Below, one piece after another: positions 17,774-26,379 of a stretch of DNA of 64,000 nucleotides; positions within the stretch are counted from its first letter, which is position 1, and each line of letters opens with the position of its first letter. Below the pieces are notes generated by a model that saw only the letters and a list, made by a program, of their open reading frames with translations, did not search any database and was not told where the DNA came from. The translations under genes and the position numbers were made by a program. The stretch covers positions 1 to 64,000 of the forward strand of contig CAMBDW010000002.1 of NCBI GenBank assembly GCA_945865535.1. The letters run 5' to 3'. The DNA is from Chryseobacterium gleum (GTDB taxonomy: Bacteria; Bacteroidota; Bacteroidia; Flavobacteriales; BACL11).

Positions 17774-19837
17774 GTGAAAAATTGTATTATGATATCTTGT
17801 ATGCTAACAACTTATTTTGCTTTCTCTCAGGGGCAGAATGATACTATTTTAATTGATAAAGACTTACAAGAAGTAATAATTTCTGCAACAAAAACATCTC
17901 AAACAATAACTCAATTGCCTATTCCAGTTGTAGTAATTTCAGAAAATGAAATTAAGAATTTTTGTTCCAGTAAATTACATGATGTAATTACTGCCCAAAC
18001 TGGTATTGTAAGCGTTACTACCCAAACCGGTACAGAGGGCTTACAAATGCAAGGTTTAGACGCTTCTTATATCACTATTCTTATGGATGGCTTTCCAATT
18101 ATTGGAAGATCATTTGGGACTTTAGATTTAAATAGAATCTCGGTATCAGATATTCAAAGTATTGAAGTTGTAAAGGGAGCGTCTTCAAGTTTGTATGGAT
18201 CTAATGCTTTAGGGGGAGTTGTAAATTTAATTAGTAAAACTGACATGAATGATGGCCCAATAATTAAGACCTCATTTAAATTAGCCACTCATAATACTAC
18301 TAATGCAAGTTTAATTTATCAGTACAAAGAAGGATCTTTCCAGATTTCAAATGCGGTTGATTATTACAATACTGATGGATACGATTTAATAGATTCGGAT
18401 TTGCTTAGTACTGTTAATCCTTATTCTAATTACACATTTCGATCGAATTTAAAATTTGCAATATCTGATAAACTTTCACTTAAGACCAATGCTCATTATT
18501 ATAAACAAGAACAACTAAATATTGCTAATGAATCGAGTTCCTTGCTGCAGGGGGAGAGCAAAATTAAGGAATGGAGTGCTGGGGCTTCTGTTAAATATTT
18601 GATGTGTCCTCATTTTTCTCCAGAGCTAGAGATTTACAAAACCAATTACAGAACGGATGAGTTTTTAAATACTGAAGATGGGGCCTTGTATGAAGAAAAT
18701 TATTTTGATCATACATTGTTACAATCAGAATTGAAATCACATTTTACCTATAAAGGAGTGAATAGTATTGTAGGTCTAGGAATAACAAAAGATGAATTAT
18801 CAAGAAGAGATTTTACTAATGATGCAACCCAAGATTTAAAGTTTATTTACGGACAATTTGACGCTACTGCTTTTAAAAAAGTGAATATTATACTCGGAAG
18901 CAGGTATGATAATTATGCTAATTACACTCCAGTTGTATCTAATAAATTAGCACTAGGATTTTCTCTTACCAATAAAATAAAAATAAATAGTTCCGTGGGG
19001 ACAGGCTTTAAAACTCCTGATTTTAGGCAAAAGTATTTTGACTTTACCAATTCAACCATTGGATATATAGTGCTTGGAAGAGATGTTGTTATTGATAGGC
19101 TAGAGGCCATGCCAAATGTTCAGCAAATAATCCCACTTTCAGAATTGAATACTCCTTTAAAATCGGAAACTTCACTCAATATCAATATTGGATTAAGATA
19201 TAACCCAACAAATAATTTGTCTTTTGATTTCAACTTCTTTAATAATAAAGTAAATGATTTGATTGAATGGAAGTTGGTTGCTAAAGATGAAAACAACATA
19301 AATATTTACAGCTATTTTAATGTAAATCAAGTTGAAACTAAAGGGTTGGAGTTTAATTCAACTTTTACAAAAATGGATAAATGGGAAATTAAATTCGGAT
19401 ATCAATTGCTTTACGCCTACGATACAGAGGTTGTAAACAATATTAAAAATGACACTTCCTACTTTGCTCGTGATCCAGAAACATTAACAAGTATTAAGCT
19501 TAATAAAGATGACTATTTTGGACTTTTTAATAGATCCAGACATATGGGAAATATCAAACTCAACTATCATCTAAATGATAAAACGGACTTGAATGGCTTA
19601 CTTACTTACAGAAGTAAATATGCTCTTTCTGATTCTAATGGAAATGATATTTTGGACACCTATGATAACTTTACAGATGGCTATAGTTTATGTGATATAG
19701 GAATTACACATCATATAAACTCACTTAGATCTTTTCAACTTGGGGTAAAAAACATCTTTGGATTTACAAATCCAGAATACATAAGTAATATAACAGGAAG
19801 GTTATATTATATGAGTTGTACAATCAATTTTAAATAA
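17774..19837 (+). CDS. TonB-dependent receptor, probable haem/haemophore receptor
   Basis: The 687-residue protein starts with GTG and a signal peptide ending near FAFSQG. The plug domain is clear (about 35-150: EVIISATKTSQ, ILMDGFPIIG, VVKGASSSLYGSNALGGVV), followed by a 22-strand-type barrel ending in an aromatic-containing strand (YYMSCTINFK). The block GFKTPDFRQKYFDFTN resembles HmuR-type receptors of Bacteroidota. The downstream HmuY-family gene strongly supports haem as ligand. Transport needs TonB; ExbB/ExbD-type genes lie at 45.5-47.6 kb. Confidence 0.9.
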   Translation: MKNCIMISCMLTTYFAFSQGQNDTILIDKDLQEVIISATKTSQTITQLPIPVVVISENEIKNFCSSKLHDVITAQTGIVSVTTQTGTEGLQMQGLDASYITILMDGFPIIGRSFGTLDLNRISVSDIQSIEVVKGASSSLYGSNALGGVVNLISKTDMNDGPIIKTSFKLATHNTTNASLIYQYKEGSFQISNAVDYYNTDGYDLIDSDLLSTVNPYSNYTFRSNLKFAISDKLSLKTNAHYYKQEQLNIANESSSLLQGESKIKEWSAGASVKYLMCPHFSPELEIYKTNYRTDEFLNTEDGALYEENYFDHTLLQSELKSHFTYKGVNSIVGLGITKDELSRRDFTNDATQDLKFIYGQFDATAFKKVNIILGSRYDNYANYTPVVSNKLALGFSLTNKIKINSSVGTGFKTPDFRQKYFDFTNSTIGYIVLGRDVVIDRLEAMPNVQQIIPLSELNTPLKSETSLNINIGLRYNPTNNLSFDFNFFNNKVNDLIEWKLVAKDENNINIYSYFNVNQVETKGLEFNSTFTKMDKWEIKFGYQLLYAYDTEVVNNIKNDTSYFARDPETLTSIKLNKDDYFGLFNRSRHMGNIKLNYHLNDKTDLNGLLTYRSKYALSDSNGNDILDTYDNFTDGYSLCDIGITHHINSLRSFQLGVKNIFGFTNPEYISNITGRLYYMSCTINFK

Positions 19838-19868
19838 AATCAATTAATAAATAAAAACAAAAACAAAA

Positions 19869-20366
19869 ATGAAAACAAAAATGAAAACAATTTTATCAGT
19901 ATGTATGCTTGCGAGCTTACTTTATGCGTGCACAAAAAGTGATAAGGGACCTTTAGATTGTAGCGGTATTGAAAATGGTGTAGCTGCTTTGGATGATTGT
20001 GGTACTTGTCAGCAATCCTATATTTATAATCTTGCAACTAATACCCCAACTTACGTTGATGATACAGCTGGCATTTATCTAGCAGCAAATGAAATGCTTA
20101 TTTTAGCAGGATCAGCTGCAGATATTGCTTCTAATCCAGCTTGGAACGCTAGTTGTACAGACTGTAATGATATTGTAAATGGAATAGCTGCACTTGATTC
20201 TTGTGACGTATGCCATCAATCATACATCTATAATTTTGTAACTCATATCCCAACTTATATTGTTGATACAACTGGATTGTCATTAGATCCTTCAACTCAA
20301 ATGCTTATTTTAGCAGGCTCACCTCAAGATATTGCTTCTAATCCAAATTGGAATAATTGTAAATAA
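19869..20366 (+). CDS. Duplicated Cys-rich lipoprotein of the haem operon
   Basis: Not a family I recognise. The 165-residue protein has a lipobox (LLYAC, Cys21) and two tandem modules of about 66 residues (31-96 and 99-164). Each module holds NGxAALDxC, CxxC, QSYIYN, a PTY-x-x-DT block and MLILAGSxxDIASNPxWN, and begins and ends with Cys. In module 2 the CxxC is CDVCH (112-116), a haem-attachment-like CxxCH; module 1 has CGTCQ instead. ATG at 19881 (161 residues) is a possible start. Its place between the receptor and HmuY suggests a surface haem-binding or docking role. Confidence 0.8.
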   Translation: MKTKMKTILSVCMLASLLYACTKSDKGPLDCSGIENGVAALDDCGTCQQSYIYNLATNTPTYVDDTAGIYLAANEMLILAGSAADIASNPAWNASCTDCNDIVNGIAALDSCDVCHQSYIYNFVTHIPTYIVDTTGLSLDPSTQMLILAGSPQDIASNPNWNNCK

Positions 20367-20370
20367 TATT

Positions 20371-20982
20371 ATGAAATACACTAGCTTTTTTTTTCTACTT
20401 AGCCTTTTTCTTTTTGCTTCTTGTGAGAAAAGTAATAATGATGAAATTATTATAGATGAAGCTGTAATTAAATTTGTAGAGTTAAATGCCAGTGAGTATA
20501 CTGTTAATACTTCTGATACATCATTAGCAATTGGTAAATATACAAGATTCAGTTTCTCTGAAGGAGATACGGTTAGTCATGATAATTGGGATGTAGCCTT
20601 TAGCGGGACAACAATACTTGTTAACGGGGGCAGCCCTTTTGGGGATAATCAACCTGGCAGATCAGGAAATGCCGCAGTTTATATTGCTACAGGTATTATG
20701 TCAGATATTAAAACGGTTGATGTAAGTAAATTTATTCAAGATGATACTAACTCTCCAGCAATAGCTAATGATTATGGTTTTTCAGATAAAGGGTGGTGCT
20801 CATATTCGGGAGCTCCAGATCATATAATAAGTCCTATCCCAGGAAAGATATTAGTATTTAGAACACATGATGGGAAACATTATGCTAAAATGGAGATTCT
20901 TAATTTCTATGACACGCCTATAACTAGTCAATATGGTGGATATTATACATTTAATTATGTCTATCAATCTGATAACAACTAA
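20371..20982 (+). CDS. HmuY family haem-binding lipoprotein
   Basis: The 203-residue protein has a lipobox (FASC, Cys17) and the HmuY fold pattern: KYTRFSFSEGD, DNWDVAFSG and the closing strand GGYYTFNYVYQ. HmuY of Porphyromonas is a surface haemophore that takes haem from host or environmental proteins and passes it to its TonB receptor. Candidate ligands are His residues in SGAPDH and RTHDGKHYAK. The frame is open from 20332, inside the upstream gene, but ATG at 20371 gives the lipoprotein signal. It is the last gene of the operon, before a strong terminator. Confidence 0.88.
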   Translation: MKYTSFFFLLSLFLFASCEKSNNDEIIIDEAVIKFVELNASEYTVNTSDTSLAIGKYTRFSFSEGDTVSHDNWDVAFSGTTILVNGGSPFGDNQPGRSGNAAVYIATGIMSDIKTVDVSKFIQDDTNSPAIANDYGFSDKGWCSYSGAPDHIISPIPGKILVFRTHDGKHYAKMEILNFYDTPITSQYGGYYTFNYVYQSDNN

Positions 20983-21006
20983 TTTTTAAAAGAAGTTTTA
21001 TTTAAT

Positions 21007-21034
21007 AAAAAAGCCTCCAACTGGAGGCTTTTTT
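21007..21034 (+). terminator. Strong terminator of the haem operon
   Basis: AAAAAAGCCTCCA (21007-21019) pairs perfectly with TGGAGGCTTTTTT (21022-21034), a 13-bp stem with a 2-nt gap and a T-tract. The symmetric A and T tracts would let it act on both strands. Confidence 0.93.
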
Positions 21035-21042
21035 TATTTTTG
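21035..21042 (+). promoter_or_regulatory. msrB -7 box inside the terminator T-tract
   Basis: TATTTTTG (21035-21042) matches TAnnTTTG and ends 4 nt before the msrB ATG. It begins where the terminator T-tract ends, so terminator and promoter are fused. No clear -33 element is seen, since that position falls in the hairpin. Confidence 0.5.
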
Positions 21043-21046
21043 CATA

Positions 21047-21421
21047 ATGCAAGAAGATTATTTTTCGCACCTAACACCTGAGGAAAAACACATCCTCAAA
21101 GACAAAGGCACTGAAGCTCCTTTTACTGGAGAATACAATGACTTTTATGAAGTCGGTATTTTTATATGTAGAGCATGTAAATCGCCACTTTACCAATCTA
21201 GCACCAAATTTAACTCTGGTTGTGGCTGGCCCTCATTTGATGATGAGATTAAGGGAGCTATTGTGCGCTATGAAGATTTAAGTAGAGGTAGAGTAAGAAC
21301 AGAAATTTGCTGCGCTAAGTGCGATGGTCATTTAGGCCATGTTTTTCATGGAGAGCAGATTACTGAAAAAGACACAAGGCATTGTGTAAATTCTTTAAGT
21401 ATACAGTTTAAAGCTTTGTAA
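21047..21421 (+). CDS. msrB: Peptide-methionine (R)-S-oxide reductase
   Basis: The 124-residue enzyme reduces the R-epimer of methionine sulfoxide in proteins. Zinc ligands are seen in CRAC and CAKC, the fold signature in SGCGWPSF and GHLGHVF, and the catalytic Cys in RHCVNSLS. It lies between the terminator of the haem operon and a convergent histidine kinase gene. It is predicted to have a leaderless mRNA. Confidence 0.94.
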   Translation: MQEDYFSHLTPEEKHILKDKGTEAPFTGEYNDFYEVGIFICRACKSPLYQSSTKFNSGCGWPSFDDEIKGAIVRYEDLSRGRVRTEICCAKCDGHLGHVFHGEQITEKDTRHCVNSLSIQFKAL

Positions 21422-21445
21422 AAAGAGTTAAGGTAATTCTATAAT

Positions 21446-22639
21446 TTAGGCTTTTGGCAATTTAATTGTAAAAGTAGTTCCTACTCCTTTTTCCGACTGC
21501 ATTACAAATAGACTTCCTTTATGATATTGCTCCACTATTCGTTTAGAAAGAGATAACCCCAAGCCCCATCCTCTTTTTTTTGAGGTAACACCAGGCTTAA
21601 AAATATTTTTTAAAATGGAGCGATTAATTCCTACTCCATTATCAGAAATGTTGATTAGAACATGGGTTTTCTCTTCAATTACACTCACTTCTATTTCTCC
21701 CTTACCTTTTATAGCGTCAACGGCATTTTTGCAAATATTTTCAATCACCCAATTAAGCAGCACTTGACTTACAGGCACTAAAACTTCCTCCTTTTCAAAA
21801 TTCATTTTGATGTTTACTTTTTCTGGAAAACGAGATTTTAAATAATTGGTAGACTCTTTTAATAACTCGATAATATTAAGAGTTTCTAAGTTTGGTTTTG
21901 ATCCTATTTTTGAAAATCTGGCTGTTATTGTCTCCAAACGAATAATATCTTTTTCCATTTCTACAACCATCTCTTTCATTCCCTCTTTTGATTTTAATAG
22001 CTCTAACCAAGCCATTAGAGAAGATAGTGGAGTCCCTAACTGATGTGCCGTTTCTTTAGCCATGCCTGCCCACACTTGGTTTTGTTCAGATCTTCTGCTT
22101 GAACTAAATATAAAGTAAGCAATAAACATGAAAATGCCAATAAATCCAAGTTGATAAATGGGATAAAAACGCAATCTGTTAAGTAGAACAGAGTCTTTAT
22201 AATAAATCCATTGGGTATCTCCAATTATAGGAACTTCAATAGGCGTTTCTCCATTTTCTTTGATGCTAGTTAATTCCTTTCTAAGGAATTCCGGTGTAAT
22301 TTCGGTAGGACTTAAAACCCCAATGCTAAAAAAGAAACTATCAACTTTTGTGTAAATCTCAAAATTTCTACTCTCTAGAATAGTATCACAGTCATCCACT
22401 AATATAACAGGGATATTGTTATTTTCAGAAATCACTTTTATGGCTAAAGAAAAATCTCCCTCTCCTGTTAAATTTACCAATTGGTTAGTTGCTGCTGCCC
22501 AAAGTTCTATCTTTTTTCTTTCCTCTTGTTTTAGTTCTTTTACTAGAATATTTGTGACAAAAAGAGATGAAATTCCAATAAGAATTGCAAATCCAATTAA
22601 TGCAAATTTCCACTTTTGTTTTTTAGCGTATATATCCAT
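21446..22639 (-). CDS. Orphan membrane sensor histidine kinase
   Basis: The 397-residue kinase has two membrane helices (about 13-33 and 162-180) around a 125-residue extracytoplasmic sensor segment. The phosphorylated His lies in MAKETAHQLGTPLSSLMAW, followed by the ATPase N box (ENICKNAVDAI), G1 box (DNGVGI) and G2 box (RGWGLGLSL). No response regulator gene is adjacent. It lies 3 bp after the AsmA-like gene on the same strand, so envelope sensing is possible but unproven. Confidence 0.9.
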   Translation of the reverse strand: MDIYAKKQKWKFALIGFAILIGISSLFVTNILVKELKQEERKKIELWAAATNQLVNLTGEGDFSLAIKVISENNNIPVILVDDCDTILESRNFEIYTKVDSFFFSIGVLSPTEITPEFLRKELTSIKENGETPIEVPIIGDTQWIYYKDSVLLNRLRFYPIYQLGFIGIFMFIAYFIFSSSRRSEQNQVWAGMAKETAHQLGTPLSSLMAWLELLKSKEGMKEMVVEMEKDIIRLETITARFSKIGSKPNLETLNIIELLKESTNYLKSRFPEKVNIKMNFEKEEVLVPVSQVLLNWVIENICKNAVDAIKGKGEIEVSVIEEKTHVLINISDNGVGINRSILKNIFKPGVTSKKRGWGLGLSLSKRIVEQYHKGSLFVMQSEKGVGTTFTIKLPKA

Positions 22640-22642
22640 TTT

Positions 22643-25141
22643 TTATAATTCAGGATTCCATTCAATTTCTATTTCTTGGCCTTTTTCTTCTTCTTTCTCC
22701 TTTTCTTCTGTTTGCAAGATATCTTCTTTAATAATATTGGTTATTATTTCTTTCTCTTTTTTCACGCTTTTATTTACATCTTCCATAAAACGAATCTTAT
22801 CCAAAGAGATTTTAGGATCATCTGTATTCCCAGTCATCTTAAAGTATACAGTAGTAAACATTTTTCCATCTTTTTTTTCTTCTCCAAATTCAGTTATTTT
22901 GGTATTCTTTTTTCTGAATGAAGTGGAAAGAAGTTCAGATAACAATAATGTCACTTCATAATTAATGTCTTGTTTAAACGTATGTGTGCCTGATAAAAAG
23001 ATAGAAAGAGCAGATGATTTTATTTCCATAGTTGGAATAGTGATAATCTCATTAGCTACATCAATAGTATTTTCAAGAGTTGAAAATTTTACATGTTTTA
23101 GTTCGTTTAAACTTACATATGATGATAAACTTTCTAATGGTTTGAAATCGATTAATTCCCCTTTTTCAATAATTAAATGAGATTTTATTTTTAGCTTTTT
23201 TGTATCTAATACAAAATTAGGCTTCCAATGGGATTCAATATTTAACTCAGCAGTCCCTACTCCTTTTAGCTGCTCTTTTGAAATAAATGTCTGACCATAA
23301 TTATTAAATGCATCAAAAGAATTTCTGATATTGATTTGTTTTAATCTGATATTGCTTAGTAATTTTAGATGATTATTTATTGGCTCAGTTAAAGTGAACC
23401 CGCCAGCTATTTCTCCATTTAATGATTTGGCAGTTAAATTATTTCCATTAATTTCTCCATTTTTATATGAGATAATTCCACTTAAATTAGTAGCGATAAA
23501 ATTTTCATATGCAAAGTTCTTAATATCAATGGTTGTATTAGCATCAATCCAATTTGACATTATTGCTTTGCTCTCCCCATTACCCTTGCCATCTCCTTTA
23601 GAAAGATTTCCTAAGGTCATCACTTCAGAGAAATTTGTGTAAGTTGATTTTATATCACCATCAACATAAATTTTAGGAGCCGCCTCAAGTATATAGGCAA
23701 TAAAGTTCAGCATTTCGCCCTTAAACTTAAAATCTGTTTCTGAGATAGTTGCTTTACATGAATTTACTAAAATCTTATGATTAACAAGTTTGCAATCGAT
23801 AGATTCAAAAGTAAATTTTAGAGGAAATTTTTGGTAATTAAATGCTACATTTTCAAATTTAGCATCCGAATTATGATTGGCATTTAAAAACATCTTTTTA
23901 AAGCGACTATCAAAAGCGACATTTCCTTTATAATTAGTGGCTGTAATTAGCCTTCCTCTTAATCCGATAAAAGGAGAGTTTTCAAAATAGCGGTTTACTT
24001 CTGTTAAATCCCAAGATGATTTAAATTGAGAGTCCAAAAAATAATTATTCAGATTTGTTATAGTAAACTTTCCATTTATATCCCCATTTTTTGTTTTGGC
24101 GTTAAATAAATTAGACACGATTTTTGTAGAATTGAAATTTCTATCTTTTCCATTACTGAGATCTCCATTCATTTGCACATTATGTAATTCAAAAGGCATA
24201 GATTTCAATTTAAAATCTCCTTGCGTAACCTCATAGTTCATCTCAAATAATGGATTGTTGTCTTTATTTATCAAGCCTTTCAAGGAGCTATTAAAAGTGA
24301 TTTTTCCATTTACAATAAATGGCGAGCATATCTTCTGTATATTTTCTGGTAGATGGGTGATTATTTGCTTTATTTCTTGCCCTTGTCCGTCAATTTCTAA
24401 ATCAAGTGTATTTGCCTGAAATACAGATCCTTTTACATTAAAGAGTATATTCTCAATATTTAAATCAGATTCTAATATGGTAATGGTATCCTTTGAAATT
24501 TCAGTGTTGGCAGTAAAATCAAATTTTTTAGCATTCATATAATCTGTAATTCCTACAACTAATTTATTTGAGAAACCATCAACATTAAATTCGTATTTAG
24601 TTTTGTTATTAATCGAAATAATAGATCTTTTTAAAGCCCAACTCATGTTAAGTATAGGAACTTCTTTTTTAATATTTAGCTCAGTATTAAGAAGGCTAAT
24701 TTTCTGAATGGAAACAGGAGTTTTTTCTTTGGTATTTTTCTTGAAAATCAGGAAATTTGGGAGGTTTAAATCATTGTATTTGATATTAATTTTTGCATCA
24801 GTAATTATAATACTTTGCAAATCATAAACTTTATTAATAATATCAAGTAGACTTAATTCTACATAAGCACACTTAGTAAATAAAAGGGTATCATTATTGA
24901 ATCCTTTTGATTCGAGAATTAATAAATTTGTAATTTTTACAGAGGCATAGGGAAAATTATCATAAACTGTAAACTCAACATCATCAAAAATTAATGGAGA
25001 CTCTAGATTTTGCTGGATTTTATTTATTACACTTTTTTTTATGTCGTCAGCAAAGTAGGTAATAATTATAAAAATAATACTCCCTAGAAGAAATAGAGAG
25101 ATTAGCAAAACCTTAAGAATACGTTTGAAAATTTGTTTCAT
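22643..25141 (-). CDS. AsmA-like envelope protein
   Basis: The 832-residue protein has one N-terminal membrane helix (about 10-29), then FADDIKKSVINKIQQNL and a very long beta-rich periplasmic region, with an AsmA-like C-terminal segment (about 600-770) and a charged coiled tail rich in Glu and Lys. AsmA and TamB relatives form bridges that carry phospholipids between the inner and outer membranes. The gene is probably first in a two-gene unit with the histidine kinase. Confidence 0.82.
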   Translation of the reverse strand: MKQIFKRILKVLLISLFLLGSIIFIIITYFADDIKKSVINKIQQNLESPLIFDDVEFTVYDNFPYASVKITNLLILESKGFNNDTLLFTKCAYVELSLLDIINKVYDLQSIIITDAKINIKYNDLNLPNFLIFKKNTKEKTPVSIQKISLLNTELNIKKEVPILNMSWALKRSIISINNKTKYEFNVDGFSNKLVVGITDYMNAKKFDFTANTEISKDTITILESDLNIENILFNVKGSVFQANTLDLEIDGQGQEIKQIITHLPENIQKICSPFIVNGKITFNSSLKGLINKDNNPLFEMNYEVTQGDFKLKSMPFELHNVQMNGDLSNGKDRNFNSTKIVSNLFNAKTKNGDINGKFTITNLNNYFLDSQFKSSWDLTEVNRYFENSPFIGLRGRLITATNYKGNVAFDSRFKKMFLNANHNSDAKFENVAFNYQKFPLKFTFESIDCKLVNHKILVNSCKATISETDFKFKGEMLNFIAYILEAAPKIYVDGDIKSTYTNFSEVMTLGNLSKGDGKGNGESKAIMSNWIDANTTIDIKNFAYENFIATNLSGIISYKNGEINGNNLTAKSLNGEIAGGFTLTEPINNHLKLLSNIRLKQINIRNSFDAFNNYGQTFISKEQLKGVGTAELNIESHWKPNFVLDTKKLKIKSHLIIEKGELIDFKPLESLSSYVSLNELKHVKFSTLENTIDVANEIITIPTMEIKSSALSIFLSGTHTFKQDINYEVTLLLSELLSTSFRKKNTKITEFGEEKKDGKMFTTVYFKMTGNTDDPKISLDKIRFMEDVNKSVKKEKEIITNIIKEDILQTEEKEKEEEKGQEIEIEWNPEL

Positions 25142-25189
25142 TTAAGCTATAAAAGTACGATAATCAGAAGAATAACGAAACAAATAGAT

Positions 25190-25996
25190 TTATAGTCTTT
25201 TTAAAATATTAATTTCATCTTGAGAGAGATGTCGATACTTTTTTCTGGGTAAATTTTTCTTTGTTAATCCCCCAAAAAACACTCGGTCTAATTTTGTAAC
25301 GGTATAATTTATTTTTTCAAAAATCTCTTTTATATACTTTATTCCTCCTCTATTATGCTCAATGCCAATTTCATTTTTTTCTTTACTTTGTATGTAAGAG
25401 ATAGACTCAAAAGTATTGGTTTTACCATTCATAAATACACCTTCTCTTATTTTCTCTAAATCTGATTGGCTCAAATTCTTATCAAGTGTTATTTGATAAA
25501 TAGATTTAATGGTTTGACTTCTACTTCCAAGTTTTTTAGCTAGTGTAGTGTCATTGGTAAAGACTAGTAATCCAGTTTCTGTTTTTAGTAGTTTATCAAT
25601 TGGGAAAACTCTTTCTTTACAAGCAGAAGAAATTAAACTCATTACTGAGACTGTTTGAGTTCCACTATCAATTCTTCCTGAATAATTTTTTGGCTTGTTT
25701 AAAAGCACATATCTTAGAGCTTCTGACTTGAGTTTTTGGTCATTAAATTTTACAATATCAGTGGAGCTTACTCTATACCCCATTTCAGTAACGCCAATTC
25801 CATTTACAGTTACTAAGCCTGCTTCAATAAATTTATCTGCCTCTCTTCTGCTACAAATTCCAGCATTTGAGATAAATTTATTTAATCTCATCTTGCCATC
25901 ATCTATTTTTTTCTGAGCATTTTGCTTGGCTCTAAATGATGATTTAGTAGGATTTTTTGGGCTAAAGTCTTTTTTTGATTTCCCTTCTCTTTTCAT
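25190..25996 (-). CDS. RsuA/RluB-family pseudouridine synthase, catalytic Asp missing
   Basis: The 268-residue protein has a basic N-terminal tail, an S4 RNA-binding domain (about 36-95; MRLNKFISNAGICSRREAD) and a pseudouridine-synthase fold ending in TKLDRVFFGGLTKKNLPR. The family catalytic motif GRLD before TGLL reads DKLL here (residues 134-137), so the nucleophilic Asp is Leu137. The usual KNRQVRRMF loop is also altered to HNRGGIKYIKEIF. It keeps the RNA-binding fold but is probably inactive as a synthase. ATG at 25996 is preferred to an upstream start at 26014; a -7 box (TATATTTG, 26012-26019) lies 15 nt before it and overlaps the longer version. Confidence 0.85.
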   Translation of the reverse strand: MKREGKSKKDFSPKNPTKSSFRAKQNAQKKIDDGKMRLNKFISNAGICSRREADKFIEAGLVTVNGIGVTEMGYRVSSTDIVKFNDQKLKSEALRYVLLNKPKNYSGRIDSGTQTVSVMSLISSACKERVFPIDKLLKTETGLLVFTNDTTLAKKLGSRSQTIKSIYQITLDKNLSQSDLEKIREGVFMNGKTNTFESISYIQSKEKNEIGIEHNRGGIKYIKEIFEKINYTVTKLDRVFFGGLTKKNLPRKKYRHLSQDEINILKRL

Positions 25997-26028
25997 AACT
26001 GAAATTTTCCGCAAATATAAGCAGTTCT

Positions 26029-26379
26029 TTAAAAGGCATTAGAGATATGCTCTATTTCTGTTTCGTCTTTTCCGATAATAATACTTATTACATCAAAACG
26101 AATTTCAAGTTCACAGGGGTATTGCTCTAAATATCCCTCAACAGCATCTTTGTAAAGTGCAATTTTCTGTTTGTCAATTGCATCTGATGGTTTTCCGTAT
26201 TTAGTATTTCCTCTTGTTTTTACCTCAATAAATATTAAGAAATCATCTTTTTCAGCTATGATATCAACTTCTGCCTTTTTGTATTTCCAATTAGTATGCA
26301 GGATATTGTAATTATCCCTTTGTAAAATCATGAAGGCAATTAACTCACCATCTTTTCCTAGCTGATTATGATCGGCCAA
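26029..26379 (-). CDS. YraN family protein (UPF0102)
   Basis: The 116-residue protein has the restriction-endonuclease-like core of YraN: GKDGELIAFMIL, then KKAEVDIIAEKDDFLIFIEVKTR with the D-x-E-x-K metal-site pattern. The biological role of YraN is unclear; Holliday-junction-type nuclease folds are the nearest relatives. It abuts the esterase gene without a gap (26379/26380) and so is co-transcribed with metG and the esterase. Confidence 0.9.
   Translation of the reverse strand: MADHNQLGKDGELIAFMILQRDNYNILHTNWKYKKAEVDIIAEKDDFLIFIEVKTRGNTKYGKPSDAIDKQKIALYKDAVEGYLEQYPCELEIRFDVISIIIGKDETEIEHISNAF

Noticed and set aside
22416-22961. Plus-strand frame of 181 codons opposite the histidine kinase and AsmA-like genes
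   Set aside because: It crosses the boundary of two well-supported genes and is very rich in Ser and Phe, as expected from antisense of Lys/Glu-rich coding DNA.
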